A stretch of DNA of 64,000 nt from Plotosus lineatus (GCA_024760905.1 CM045729.1:60287080-60351079), one strand, 5' to 3'. Positions 43,530 through 57,991 are shown, counted from the stretch's first letter. The notes: generated by a model not told the origin, from the sequence alone. A program made the numbers and translations.

Positions 43530-43649
43530 GAATTAGAAGGTATGTATGTGTCTAATGTAGGCAGGTAAAGTAGCAATTTAGTGTAGCAGTGAGACAGTAT
43601 TTATGTAAATGTATGCTAAAATATTTTTTCATTTCATTTTGGGAGCTTT

Positions 43650-44140
43650 TCCTACAAATGGGTCACAGTGGAGTCCATTCCTACTTCAAGCAAAGACTTG
43701 GTATTCACCGAACAGCTCACCATACCATTGCAGGGCCATCACATACAACCATTCACATTCACATCTCGGTTCAATGAAGAAGATCCAATTAATGAACTCA
43801 TAATTTTTAATTTTAGTCCATAACACTTTCTTTCATTGATTAATTTATTCATTCAAGTTGCTTAATCCTAATTAGGGTTGTGGGGAGGCTGGCACCTATC
43901 TTAGGCAACTCTGTGCAAACATGGGGTCCACTGTGAACAGCTCACCAGATCATCACAGGACCACACACATACAACCAATCACACTCACGCTCAGGGGCAA
44001 CTTTGAATAGCCAATTAGCCTACTGTGTACATTTCTTAATTGTGGGAGGAAACTCCACACAGAAATGCCCAAACTCAGAAATCAAACCCAGGCCATCTTG
44101 CTGTGATGCGAACGTGCATACAACTGAGCCACCATCACCA
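43650..44140 (-). repeat. S3 SINE and adjoining fragment
   Basis: Positions 43836-44140 are a minus-strand S3 copy with head 'catcttgctgtgatgcgaac' and an L2-like tail 'cctaattagggttgtgggg'. Positions 43650-43795 hold a second, degraded tail-like piece ('gaacagctcaccataccatt'). Confidence 0.6.
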
Positions 44141-44428
44141 TGCTACACCATTTCACCATCAATGTGCATCAATATTTGACTGCGTTTCTGTGGCTTTATG
44201 AATAAATTGAGGAACAAATAGCATATGTTTTATAATTACTTAACATACAAAGTACAGTGGGCAACATTGTTGTCATAGTTTCTCTATGTCCTTTTTGTTA
44301 TCCTTTAGATTGTATTAATGTTTCCTCCAGGTTCCACAATATTATCCCGCCTCCCAAATCATGCTAATAAGTGGAATGGCTACAACTTGTTGACCCTATA
44401 TCAATGAGTATACAAACGTGTCTGTTCA

Positions 44429-44732
44429 TGGGACAGTGGTGGCCTGGTGGTAGGGTGCTGGATTACTGATCCCAAGGTCAGGAGTTTACGCCCCGCTATC
44501 AACACCCCCCCCCCCCCCCCCCGCAAGTTAAGATATCAAAGGCCAGCCATGTCTCACTGTCTGTGGTGTGAGGCATTTTATTGCTGACTTTTGTCAAGAG
44601 TAGGCTTGTCAGCATGCTTCTATGCTTCTGACCTGCGATGGACTGACAAGCTGAGTCGGCTGACATGGGTGCCAGCCTCCCCGCAACCCTAATTAGGATT
44701 AAACAATTCAGAGAATGAAAGATGAATGTATC
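44429..44732 (+). repeat. S1 SINE (L2 tail), diverged head variant
   Basis: Head 'acagtggtggcctggtggta'. A C-run of about 18 sits in the spacer near 44504. The body is shortened and the tail ends 'aggattaaacaattcagag'. Confidence 0.85.
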
Positions 44733-45004
44733 TGTTCATAGTCAATCCACCCTTTGTCAGATAACTCCACAATAATCCTGGTCAGGATGTGAAGAAACAT
44801 AAATGAATTAATCAGTCATGAAGTTGACATGCTCTGCAACTGCTTTTTAATTTGAAGACCATTTTATTTCATTTACCCAGGAACTGGAAACTGTTCATAG
44901 CAAAAAGCCTTTACTCTTTTGTGCCGGGGTATTATTATTTTTTTTATCATGAACAACATTCAGTACTTAGATGGATAAAGGCTCATAAATATTTGTACTA
45001 ATTG
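44733..45004. other. Spacer, nothing recognised
   Basis: No supported feature. Confidence 0.5.
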
Positions 45005-45260
45005 GCAGCAGCTGTGGCCTAATGGTTAAAGAATTAGCAGAAAAAATGTGTGGCGGCAGGATGAGTGAGCTGCACCTTCACTTCCTCTACCTTCATGGCT
45101 GAAATGCACTTGAGCAAGGTGCCTAACCTCCAACTGCTCTCTGCACGCTCTAATGTGTGTGCCAGCCCACAATTTTAAACGTGTGTGTTCAATTTAGATG
45201 GGATGAATGCAGAGCCAATAATTTCCCTTGCAGGATCAATGCAGTATATTATATAAACAA
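45005..45260 (+). repeat. S4 SINE
   Basis: tRNA-like start 'gcagctgtggcctaatggtt', then 'cacttgagcaaggtgcctaa', 'ccaactgctctctgc' and 'gatgggatgaatgcagagcc'. This layout is common in fish genomes. A second copy lies at 49593-49848. Confidence 0.7.
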
Positions 45261-45266
45261 ATAAAT

Positions 45267-45421
45267 TGCCCCTAGGTGTGAGTGCAAATGGCTGAGTGTG
45301 TATGTTTGCCTTCCAATGGTCTGGCAAGCTGCTCAGAGTGTATACCAGCAGTGTCAGCTGAAAAAAGCACTAGACGCCTGCAACCATTGCAGGATTAAGC
45401 AGTTTGACAAATGAGTAAGGG
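45267..45421 (+). repeat. S3 SINE 3' fragment
   Basis: The 3' half only: 'gcccctaggtgtgagtgc', 'aatggtctggcaagctgctc', 'aggattaagcagtttgac'. Confidence 0.6.
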
Positions 45422-45427
45422 GATGAA

Positions 45428-45736
45428 GGTGGCATCGTGGTGTAGTGGTTAGCACGTCCGTCTCACAGCAAGATGGTCCTGTGTTCGACTCCCAGCTTTG
45501 GTGTTTCTGTGTGGAGTTTGCATGTTCTCTCTGTGTTCGTATGGGTTTCCTCCATCGTCCAAAAGCATGCACAGTAGGTTAATTGGCTGTTCTAGTCACC
45601 CCTGGGTGTGAGTGTTGGCCCTGCAATGTGAGCTGTCCAGGGTATACCTTGCCCTCGCACAGAATTGGCTGAGATGGGTACCAGCCTCCCCTCAACCCTA
45701 ATTAGGATTAATTGGTTCAGAAAATGAATGAGTGAG
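45428..45736 (+). repeat. S3 SINE, best full-length copy
   Basis: The head closely follows tRNA-Val: 'gtggtgtagtggttagcacg', 'tccgtctcacagc', then 'gtgttcgactccc'. The middle has 'tgtgtggagtttgcatg' and 'gggtttcctcc'; the tail is L2-like, ending 'gaaaatgaatgagtgagtg'. The layout matches the V-SINE type of fishes: tRNA head, conserved core and L2-related tail. Confidence 0.85.
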
Positions 45737-45740
45737 TGAA

Positions 45741-46461
45741 TATTTTCCTTTTTTGTAATGAATTCTTGTTCCTCTAATCAATAATACTTAGTGGTAATAA
45801 ACTGCACAATAAATATTGATAATATAGGTTGAAAATATAAGGATATAAAATATGCTGTGAGAAATGCTTTTCATATTAGGTAAATCATGAAGATAAACTA
45901 TACTGTGTTGTTGTAGCTGTTGTGGTGATAAATAGTGCTGCTTTATTTAGGTATCATTAATCACTGTATGCATAATGCTTAAGATGCCACCTCGTAAATA
46001 CTCTCCACATGAATTCAAAACGTGCTACAACCTGATATCTTACATTTACATCCCAAACATGTCTTTAACTGTTGAGCTGGAAACTGTTAAACCAGTTCTA
46101 AACTTTTTATGCAAGTGGAAAGTAAATAGACTTTAATATCTTAAAATAGAACTCGCAAACATCCACAAATTGGGTTAATACACTTAGAAGCCGAGAAATA
46201 TTCAGAATTACATTTAGGCTCAGGTGTGTGGATTAATTAGTTCTACATCAGTCCCAACTCCCAAGTCCCAAGAGGTACAGCTGCAAAGTACTTTGGGACC
46301 ATTTATTTCTGAAGAGGACGTCATCTTATGGGCGTTTGAAGGACTTATGGTCCCACTTTTTGTAATTGTTTCATCTAGACCCAAACAATGACATGCCTGA
46401 TTGTTTTTGACTGATTGTCTAAACATACAGGGCCAAAGTATATAATATTACCGTATATATA
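45741..46461. other. Intergenic, nothing recognised
   Basis: AT-rich sequence without recognised features. Confidence 0.5.
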
Positions 46462-46746
46462 CTAGTCCTTCTCAAAAAAATTAGCATATTGTGAAAAAGT
46501 TCATTATTTTGTATAATGTACTGATAAAAATTAAACTTTCATATATTTTAGATTCATTGCACACCAACTGAAATATTTCAGGTCTTTTATTGTTTTAATA
46601 CTGATGATTTTGGCATACAGCTCATGAAAAACCAAAATTCATATCTCAAAAAATTAGCATATCATGAAAAGGTAGTCTAAACGAGCTATTAACCTAATCA
46701 TCTGAATCAACCAATTAACTCTAAACACCTGCAAAAGATTCCTGAG

Positions 46747-47050
46747 GTGGTCTAGTGGTATAGGGCGCTGGATCGCTGATCCAAAGGTTGGGGGTTCGAG
46801 TCCCACTCTCCACAAGGTTGTCACTGTCCCCCCCAGTGCAGCTAACTGGGTTATCAAAGGCGGGCCATGTCTCTCACTGTCTATGGTGGGAGGCATGTAA
46901 AAGAACCATTGCTGACTTTCGTAAAGAGTAGGCTGCAAAGTCGTCAGCGTGTTTCTGTCCCTCTGCCAAATCAAAACGTGCGAATCAGATGATTCGCTGT
47001 GGCGACTCCCGAGGAAAAGGGAAAAAGCCGAAAGGAAGACAGGAAGACAG
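46747..47050 (+). repeat. S1 SINE (RTE tail) inside Tc1 left flank
   Basis: Flanked by acctgcaaaagattcctgag (46727-46746) and acctgcaaaagattcccgag (47051-47070). The first 11 bp of the head are missing; the tail ends 'gccgaaaggaagacagg'. A short deletion removed the 'ttgctaaaagggttgtgac' part. Confidence 0.9.
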
Positions 47051-47115
47051 ACCTGCAAAAGATTCCCGAGGCTTTTAAAAACTCCCAGCCTGGTTCATTA
47101 CTCAAAACCGCAATC

Positions 47116-48017
47116 ATGGGTAAGACTGCCGACCTGACTGCTGTCCAGAAGGCCATCATTGACACCCTCAAGCGAGAGGGTAAGACACAGAAAGAAATCT
47201 CTGAGCGAATAGGCTGTTCCCAGAGTGCTGTATCAAGCCACCTCAGTGGGACGTCTGTGGGAAGGAAAAAGTGTGGCAGAAAACGCTGCACAACCAGAAG
47301 AGGTGACCGGACCCTGAGGAAGATTGTGGAGAAGGGCCGATTCCAGACCTTGGGGGACCTGTGGAAGCAGTGGACTGGGCTACAGGTGCCGCATTCCCCA
47401 GGTCAAGCCACTTTTGAACCAGAAACAGCAGCAGAAGCGCCTGACCTGGGCTACAGAGAAGCAGCACTGGACTGTTGCTCAGTGGTCCAAAGTACTTTTT
47501 TCGGGTGAAAGCAAATTTTGCATGTCATTCGGAAATCAAGGTGCCAGAGTCTGGAGGAAGACTGGGGAGAAGGAAATGCCAAAATGCCTGAAGTCCAGTG
47601 TCAAGTACCCACAGTCAGTGATGGTCTGGGGCTAGCTATCAGGGGATTTTGGAGCACTTCATGCTTCCATCTGCTGAAAAGCTTTATGGAGATGATTTCA
47701 TTTTTCAGCACGACCTGGCACCTGCTCACAGTGCCAAAACCACTGCTAAATGGTTTACTGACTATGGTATTACTGTGCTCAATTGGCCTGCCAACTCTCC
47801 TGACCTGAACCCCATAGAGAATCTGTGGGATATTGTGAAGAGAAAGTTGAGAGACACCAGACCCAACACTGTGGATGAGCTTAAGGCCGCTATCGAAGCA
47901 TCCTGGGCCTCCATAACACCTCAGCAGTGCCACAGGCTGATTGCCTCCATGCCACGCCGCATTGAAGCAGTCATTTCTGCAAAAGGATTCCCGACCAAGT
48001 ATTGCGTGCATAACTGA
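47116..48017 (+). pseudogene. Tc1 transposase, broken
   Basis: The N-terminal paired-like helix-turn-helix domain is seen in LTAVQKAIIDTLKREG and KEISERIGCSQSAVSSHL (about residues 5-50). The basic GRPR-like linker is GRKKCGRKRC. The DDE domain follows. The first catalytic aspartate, expected in FSDES, is glycine here (LFSGESKF near 47504). The second (HDLAPAHS) and the glutamate box (SPDLNPIEN) are intact. Deletions near 47383 and 47635 remove about 17 and 24 residues and shift the frame, so no single frame spans the gene. It ends with TKYCVHN and TGA at 48017. Such elements cut and paste at TA sites in the nucleus; this copy cannot. Confidence 0.92.
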
Positions 48018-48294
48018 ACATAATTATTTGAAGGTTGACTTTTTTGTATTAAAAACACTTTTTTTATTGGTCATATGAAATATGCTAATTTTTTGAGATG
48101 GGAATTTTTGGTTTTCATGAGCTGTATGCCAAAAGCATCAGTATTAAAACAATAAAAAACCTGAAATATTTCAGTTGGTGTGCAATGAATCTAAAATATT
48201 TGAAAGTTTAATTTTTATGAGCACATTACAGAAAATAATGAACTTTATCACAATATGCTAATTTTTTGAGAAGGACTAGAGTATATATATATGT

Positions 48295-48646
48295 GGGGCA
48301 GTGGTGGTCTAGTGGTATAGGGTGCTGGATCGCTGATCCAAAGGTTGGGGGTTGGAATCCCACTCTCCATAAGGTTGTCACTGCCCCCCCGTGCTGCTAA
48401 CCGGGTTATCAAAGGCCGGCCATGTCTTTCACTGTCTATGGTGAGAGGCATGTAAAAGAACCATTGCTGACTTTCGTAAAGAGTAGGCTGGAAAGCCGTC
48501 AGCGTGTTTCCGCCCTGCAATGGCCTGGCGAGCTGTCCAGGGTGTACTCTACCCTCGCCCGAAGTTGGCTGGGATGGGCACCGGCCTCCCCACAACCCAA
48601 ATTAGGATTAAGCAGTTACAGAAAATGATGATGATGATGATGATGA

Positions 48647-48708
<62 letters not shown>
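48295..48708 (+). repeat. S1 SINE (L2 tail) with ATG/AT/GT tail tract
   Basis: A full-length S1 with head 'ggggcagtggtggtctagtg' and 'gggggttggaatccc' (48295-48627), followed by (ATG)8, (AT)n and (GT)n runs to about 48708. The triplet run probably grew from the usual aatgaatg end of the SINE. Confidence 0.9.
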
Positions 48709-49206
48709 ATATGACAGGATATTCTTCTTAGAATTATATTCGTATCACATCTTAGGATACATTGTACCACAATGAGAGAACTCAAGAGCAGTTCACTAAG
48801 TTATCAATTGCTCTTTTCAAAAGAGATATTGTGGCTTATTGTTTTCACAAGAATTACCCGTATCAAGCACTAACTTGTGTAAAATGGCACAATGTCTTGA
48901 AAGTGCCAGAAGCTTGAATAAACAGAAGCTCATGAGAATTAAGGGCTTTATCCAGCATGTGAAACGGTCAGCAAACAAAGGGCTTTGCTGAAATGAAAGG
49001 TCATCCTGTCAAGCCAAGCAAAAGGGAAATGACAGCATCTCAGCACATCTGTAGTATGCTTCCTTGCTATACCTGTGGCTGAATTAGTGAAGAAAATTAA
49101 CAGAACTCTCATTTCTGGCCTGGGCAAGCTTTCGCATGGGTTGACTTGTGCAAGTGAATTTATACAACAAGAGCCTGAGTAAAAGGGATTTGAAATGAAT
49201 CAGTAT
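48709..49206. other. Intergenic, nothing recognised
   Basis: No supported feature. Confidence 0.5.
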
Positions 49207-49218
49207 GCATTAGTAATG

Positions 49219-49563
49219 TTCAGTTCAGTTCATTTTCTGTACCCGCTTAATCCTAATTTGGGTCGCGGGGAGGCTGGTGCCCATCCCAGCCAACTTCAGG
49301 CGAGGGCAGAGTACACCCTGGACAGCTCGCCAGACCATCGCAGGGCAGAAACACGCTGACGGCTTTGCAGCTACTCTTTACGAAAGTCAGCAATGGTTCT
49401 TTTACATGCCTCTCACCATAGACAGTGAGAGACATGGCCGGCCTTTGATAACCCAGTTAGCTCCACTGGGGGAAGAGTGACAACCTTGTGGAGAGTGGGA
49501 CTCGAACCCCCAACCTTTGGATCAGCGATCCAGCGCCCTATACCACTAGACCACCACTGCCCC
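49219..49563 (-). repeat. S1 SINE (L2 tail), full length
   Basis: Perfect duplication gcattagtaatg (49207-49218 and 49564-49575). The head at the right reads 'ctataccactagaccaccac'; the left end is 'tcagttcagttcattttctg'. Confidence 0.92.
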
Positions 49564-49592
49564 GCATTAGTAATGCTCTCAGCAATTTTGAT

Positions 49593-49848
49593 TGGGGACA
49601 ATCATAGCCTAATGGTCAGAGACGTGGGTTTGTGATCGGCGGATCACTAATTCAACTCACAAACCACCAGGAAAAATATGTGGCAGTTGGGGAATGAACT
49701 GAAGTGCCGTTGAGCAAGGCACCTTGCACCAAACTGCTCTCCGGATGTCCCCAGTGTGTGTGGCAGCCCACTTCTCTGAGTGTGCATGCTCACATTGGAT
49801 GGGATAAATGCCGAGGTATTTTCCCTTCCAGGATTAATATGGTATTGC
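49593..49848 (+). repeat. S4 SINE
   Basis: Head 'acaatcatagcctaatggtc' with 'gtgatcggcggatcactaa', then 'ttgagcaaggcaccttgcac', 'caaactgctctccgg' and 'ggatgggataaatgccgag'. Confidence 0.75.
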
Positions 49849-50675
49849 AAACTAAAAAACTAACAAAATTAGATTAGGTGGTTTTAACACGTAACGCAAC
49901 TTCGAGTTTTCTTGACACTGATAAGGTCAACATGTTTTAGAGCTTCATGACAACTGACATTGTAGCTCTGTGTGTTTTAAATATCAGTCACATAATGGTA
50001 ATTACTGTATATAAAGTCATGCTAAAGTATTTATAATGTAGTTTATATAAAACGTAGTGTACAGTAATTTCGACTACAACCAGTCAAAGACTGCATTACT
50101 CACTACTGTGTCTTAATTATACAATTACCTAGAGAGCCACCTTCCCAATTTATCAACAGATGATGTGTTACTAGCTCTGAAGCTTCTGGTTGACTTTTTT
50201 TAGGTTTTTATTTTGAATTACTTGTGTAAATCTATGGAGTTTTTATTGAGAATATTCCAGAAAAAGGGTTTTTTATGTTTGTTTGTTTGTTTTTTTATCA
50301 TGCTTCATTAACTCCTTAGCAGGTTTATGATCAATTCTTCAGCTTGAATGAATATTACCTTTAACTGTAGTATAAGAAAATAGAAAATAGACTTACTGCA
50401 GGCATTAACCAACAATACATCTCGAAATCTCTAGTTTGTGAATAACGTGACTGTCCCCTGGTGGCCAAAGTTAAGGTGTACAGAGATTCACTATGCTGGT
50501 GCCATGCTACTGATTTTTATTATTTTATAATTTCGTGATTACTGAGCATAGTTTTGGGCCAGTACTTGAAAATCTTATGTGGAATGTCAGCATTGGTCAT
50601 GTAACATGAACAGTAACCAGACATCAAGAAACTATTGTATTTTCTCAGTATGCAAGCTTTCACTAAAGAAGAAAA
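49849..50675. other. Intergenic, nothing recognised
   Basis: No supported gene or repeat. Confidence 0.5.
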
Positions 50676-50684
50676 TACAAATAT

Positions 50685-51013
50685 TCATTCATTGTTCATT
50701 TTCTGAACGGCTTAATTGTAATTAGGTCACAGGAAGGCTGGCAGCCATCTCAGGCAACTCTGGGCAAGGCAGAGTACACCCTGGACAGCTCGCCATTCCA
50801 TTGTAGGGCAGAAACACAATGACTGCTATGCAGCCTACTCTTGACGAAAGTCAGCAATGGTTCTTTTACATGCCTCACACCACAGACAATAAGAGACATG
50901 GCCGGCCTTTCATAACCCTGTTAGTTGCACTGGGTAGAGTAGTGCAGCAGTGACAACCATTGATATTGAGGCTTGAACCCAGACCTTGGGCTCAGTAAGC
51001 CAGCACCGCCCAT
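50685..51013 (-). repeat. S1 SINE (L2 tail), older copy
   Basis: Short duplication tacaaatat (50676-50684 and 51014-51022). The tail at the left is 'tcattcattgttcattttctg'; the head is degraded at 'ctcagtaagccagcaccgcc'. Confidence 0.8.
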
Positions 51014-51107
51014 GTACAAATATAATTATAATAATACTTCTTATTGCTAATAATAATAATAATTCTTTTTTAAATATACATTTTTACTTCACTTATAGTA
51101 TATAAAT

Positions 51108-51245
51108 GTTGTGGCACAATGGCCAAATGATTAGCAGGTCTGCCTTACAGTAAGGTGGTTCTGGGTCCGAGTCACGAGTTTGAGGGCATTTGTATGTGGG
51201 TTTCTTCCAGGTACTCAAGTTTTCTCTCACAGTCTCAAGGCTAAT
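51108..51245 (+). repeat. S3 SINE 5' fragment
   Basis: Head 'gtggcacaatggccaaatg' with 'cttacagtaaggtggttctg' and 'gtccgagtcacg', then 'gtatgtgggtttcttccagg'. It stops where an S1 SINE begins. Confidence 0.6.
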
Positions 51246-51253
51246 TGGCTCAC

Positions 51254-51560
51254 GTTTTCTGAACCGCTTAATCCTAATTAGGCTCACATGGAGGTTGGCA
51301 CCCATCTTAGACCGCTCTGGATGAGTACAGAGTACACCCTGGACAGCTCCCCAGGCCATTGCAGGGCAGAAAAACACTATTGCTTGTGCAGCCTACTAAT
51401 TACAAGTCAGCAATGGTTCTTTTACATGCCTTCCACTATAGACCGTGAGAGACATGGCTGACCTTTGATAATCCAGTTAGCTGCACTCAGGGGACAATAG
51501 TTGACAGTGGGGCTTGGACCTCATATGTTGGAATTGGTCATCCAGCAGATTCTGTTTAAC
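51254..51560 (-). repeat. S1 SINE (L2 tail), degraded
   Basis: The left end 'ttttctgaaccgcttaatcc' is the tail. The body is recognisable at 'gtcagcaatggttcttttac' and the head is barely kept at 'ggaattggtcatccagcag'. Confidence 0.75.
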
Positions 51561-52010
51561 TTGAAAAAAATGTCAGAAAAAAAAAAAATCTTTATTTCCA
51601 TGTAATAAAAAGTATGAAAGTCTACATTTGATGATCTGGACTAATCAGATCACAAGACCTTTTTCTGTCGCCATCTTTATGCTGTATAGCAAACGGAAGC
51701 CTTGAATTATTCTAACAAGTGGCTTAATTGTCGGCATACAGTTGTTTCGTCCCAATCCTGTAAATTTTTGTCACATTATGTGTGCGGAAATGCTTTGACT
51801 TTCAGCCTTTCAAATTTAGCTGATTTCTCCACTTTCCAAGATTCAACTTCAGCAACTTCTACTTGCACTGAGCTCCATGCTTCAGCAATCTCATCGATTG
51901 TCTTCTTTCTGCAAACAATTTGACACTTCTGAAATACAGTGACTATCACCACATGATACATGTTCTGACATGGCAATTTTATAAAATGACACAGTACTTA
52001 CACTGCCTTA
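51561..52010. other. Intergenic, nothing recognised
   Basis: No supported gene. Open frames on both strands at 51702-51976 have no domain. Confidence 0.5.
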
Positions 52011-52290
52011 TTTCATTCATTTGTCAAACCAGTGAATGCTATTAATCTTGAGTTGAGGCTGGAGCAAAGGTGCGGTATACCCTAAACAGCCCACCAAACC
52101 ATTACAGCCCATGGTGTCCCAGTTCCATTCACACACACCTCTGAGCAGTTTGGAATTGGTAACTTCCCTAATTAGCGTATCTTAGCTGCGAAAGGAATCT
52201 GCATACTCTAAGAAAATCCCAGCAAACATGGGGACACCATGCAAACCCAATACAGATACACCAAGTCTGGAACTTCAACCATGGATCTGC
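52011..52290 (-). repeat. S3 SINE, degenerate
   Basis: Order and wording follow S3 in reverse ('ccctaaacagcccaccaaac', 'acatggggacaccatgc', 'ggaacttcaaccatggatc'), heavily mutated. Confidence 0.55.
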
Positions 52291-52760
52291 ATTAGTCAAG
52301 TTTAAATTATGTGTCTATTTGAAACTTTAATTATTAAGTGTCCAGTCAGTCTTCTGCCCATTTGCTCAATGAAATCCACTTGACTGCTTTTTATTTATTT
52401 ATTTTGGCAGTATTGTGTATTTTGACCATACATCTATTGTTCAATTCCTCCAAGGTATGTATAAAGGACTTTATAGGTAGTGCCTAAAGTTACTAAAGAG
52501 GAATGTTGTTACTATGGGTTGTCAAGAAAGTTAACTTTTGCAGACATACATGCATAACACAGCCTCAGGAAGGAAGGTTTGGAAAGATGTACAGGGAGAG
52601 ATTTTGAAAATTAAAAGATAGTTTGAGAAAAGTCTGTTGTGCATGATGCAAGAGATCCTGTCTAACCATCTCTGGCAATCACTTTTAAAGTAAACTCAGG
52701 GGGGAAATTCTACAAAGTAAGAAGCTTTGCAAGAAGCTAAGACTGTGTAAACACATCAAG
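52291..52760. other. Region downstream of ralb, nothing recognised
   Basis: No gene or repeat family seen between the S3 SINE and the predicted ralb polyadenylation site. Confidence 0.5.
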
Positions 52761-52779
52761 AAATACAACAACAACGTTC

Positions 52780-52785
52780 TTTATT
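52780..52785 (-). promoter_or_regulatory. Candidate ralb polyadenylation signal
   Basis: On the minus strand AATAAA is followed within about 10 bases by a GU-rich stretch (gttgttgttgtattt). It is the first canonical hexamer I found downstream of the stop codon, giving a 3' untranslated region of about 1.3 kb. That is plausible for a vertebrate Ral gene, but transcript data would be needed to fix it. Confidence 0.45.
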
Positions 52786-54119
52786 TTGGCAACGTTATTT
52801 TAATTATTTTGATTATCATTCAGCGGGAAACAATCATAAAAATGTCAACCCATTTTTAAAATTTTTGAGCTTTTAACATGGTACAAAACATCAATTTCAA
52901 CCTCATTAGTGGACCTGTAATGCTCTGTGTTTCAGAACACTAAATAAAATAAGCCATACAAATAAATCCATTACACAAATCATTGCTATACTTAGAATAT
53001 TAGGTTGGCACAAGTTTAAGATAGATGGCACATTTATCCAGGAAGGAATCGGATGGTGTTAAAAGGCAGCATAGTTTCTACAAAAACCTCAATAAAACCC
53101 ATGAACTAACAAGTCAATAAGTTTCAAGCAGTATATTCAGCCATGTGTTGTGAATCTCTTCTTTCATGAAGTTCTTATCAGCAGGACACAGAGAAGACTG
53201 CCAGTTTTGCCAGATGTTAAAGCTGAACTTATTTAGTGCTTGAAAAGTTCAGCAGCATTTCAGCGTCATTCTGAGCCCTTATTAATCTCCACAAACTGCC
53301 TTTATCCCTGCAGTCATGTGTCAGGATTCAACCGAACTGGAAATCAGCCATTGGGGATACACCACATTTTGGTAATTTGTAGTCTTCTATGCGATCAGAC
53401 ATGAATAAAAATAGTCTTACCTGTGAATATCAAACCTGCAGTTTATAACTTATTGTCATTATGTGTACATTTCAAAATGGGGGAGCAGGAAATGCAAATA
53501 CACAGATATGTAAAAGCATTGACAGTTTCCAATACTCCAAGAGAAAATATATCAATTCAGGTCAAATGATAAGTAGAACTTCATGCCAGCAGCACAGGTT
53601 GAGCTGCCTACTCCTTAATTCTAATATGTGTACCTGAAATACCCTAAAAAATACTTCGATCAAGAGCACAGATCAATAACTGGATGGACAGAAGAACCCT
53701 GAAAGGATTATGCCCCCCCATGCAATGGCAGAGGAATAAAAAATACAGTAATGAATAAACAAAACATTACTATAAATGCATAGGCACAGATAAGGCTGCA
53801 AAATAAAACGTAAAAAGCTTAGAATAAGCCTGAAAACTAGCTGTAAAATGAAGATAAATTATATAGAGTGGAAAAAAAAAAAGCTTAGTGTTTGACAAGT
53901 TCGTCACCTCCAAGTTAATTCCACAGCACAACAGTCTTTTGACTACAAGGTAGCCACTGGTCATCAATCACTGAAAAAATTGTAGTTTGCATGGAGAAGG
54001 GGAATACAGAAGGCCTTGATGGTGACGACCTACTCATTATGGGTTGATTGTAATCAAGAAAATGTTAAAGATTCTTTAGAGTTGAAAGTAGATTTCTTTA
54101 GTAAAAGTCAATGTGGTGT
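52786..54119 (-). other. Probable ralb 3' untranslated region
   Basis: A repeat-free stretch between the ralb stop and the candidate AATAAA. The absence of any SINE across 1.3 kb, in a window where they average one every 1-2 kb, is consistent with transcribed, constrained sequence, though weak evidence. Confidence 0.4.
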
Positions 54120-56563
<2,444 letters not shown>

Positions 56564-56591
56564 TCAGCCACTCCACACACTTGATCTGAGC

Positions 56592-57326
56592 CTACCCATG
56601 AAAACACACAGACAGTTTTGAGAATTTTAAATTAAAATCTAAAATCTTGTCCCTCCTTTGTTTACTCAACAGCATTTTTTAAACAGCAATTTTATACTGT
56701 ACTCTTCTATAAATTCAGGCTACTTTATACAATTAGCATATGTTTTAAGAAAAGTAAAATAAAAGGGCATAAAACAAACCTAGAAATTTGAACAAATGGA
56801 AATAAATTGATGCACTTGTGCCATAAGAAATGCTGCCAAATTAGCAGAATGTATCTGTCAGTGCATAGCTGTAAACCGTAAGCACATGCCTCAACTGACA
56901 GAACAATTTGTTTTATTAATTTATTTAGTATATTCCACATCTGCTTTTTGGCCTTTGAACTGATTATTCATTTTACGCTTCCAGCTGTCAAGGCACCTGA
57001 GTTTTTATGGAGTTTTGTGGCTGTCACGACTTGCAGTTAAGTTATACAGGTAATCAATAATCATATGCGAGTACAAAATAAAATCAGGATTTATGGGGGA
57101 AATAAGCAATCAAGCAAGTAGCCAAACATAAAACCTTCTGGAGAAACACTCATTAAATTGATTTCACAAAATTATCATTGTATTCGTTGTCAAAAAATAA
57201 AGATAATTAATGGGAATACTCTTGTGTGACCTAAATCATGTTTTAAACACACATACAGATCAAAGACAGTATAAGCTTGTCTCTATCTCAAACAATTTGT
57301 TTTTACCTGTTATTTTATATAAAATA
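56592..57326. other. ralb upstream or first intron, nothing recognised
   Basis: No CpG island, exon or repeat family is evident. It is probably intronic if the acceptor at 56592 is real. Confidence 0.4.
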
Positions 57327-57935
57327 CAGTCGGCCCTCTACTTACGAAACCCTCTGGGTACAAAAACATTTTCCTAAGTTTTCGTCCTCTGTATACGAAA
57401 CAACCTCCTCTTACAAAAAGCACCAAACGCGCCATTCAAAAATTCAAACGTGCCAATCAAAATTTCACACGATGCGCAAGTTGCTCTCTCATTGGCTGTC
57501 TCCCATTGGCCAGGAGGGAGCTGACCTGTACCCTTACTTCCTGTTTGTCACACGTGGAGGGTTGAACAGGACTGTTGGCTTGTTTTGAGATCATTGCAGC
57601 GTTATATTTCGTTATCGCCATAACCCCTCTACAATCGGGATGATAATGAAGCAAAGGAGACCTTAAAGCGGAAATACAGTGATGGAGGAGATTATTTCGT
57701 AACGATATTGAAGCAGATGAAGGCATGAAAGTGCTCTGTGGGACAAGACCTCCAATCTCGCAAGGAAGCAAGTAATATTGAATGAGGCCCTCTGATCTTT
57801 CAAACAGGTAATGTAATTCCGCTTTAAATATGACATCCCGTCCATTTAAACATTTAAATAGAATTGGTCCGTTGGCTGCGTGTTTCGTGTGGGCGGTGCC
57901 CGCATTCGGCAAAACACATCAGAGAGACAGAGTTT

Positions 57936-57991
<56 letters not shown>

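Larger units (their letters stand above)
46462..48279 (+). mobile_element. Tc1-like DNA transposon with long inverted repeats
   Basis: The terminal inverted repeats are about 200 bp. The left end begins 'ctagtccttctcaaaaaa' with 'ttagcatattgtg'; the right end is the complement, to 48279. A TA precedes the left end. The transposase frame begins at 47116. An S1 SINE inserted between the left repeat and the gene (46747-47050) post-dates the element. The repeats are still very similar, so the insertion is not ancient. Confidence 0.93.

Noticed and set aside
47243..48011. Minus-strand open frames opposite the Tc1 transposase (47243-47467, 47601-48011)
   Set aside because: Antisense shadows of the plus-strand transposase.
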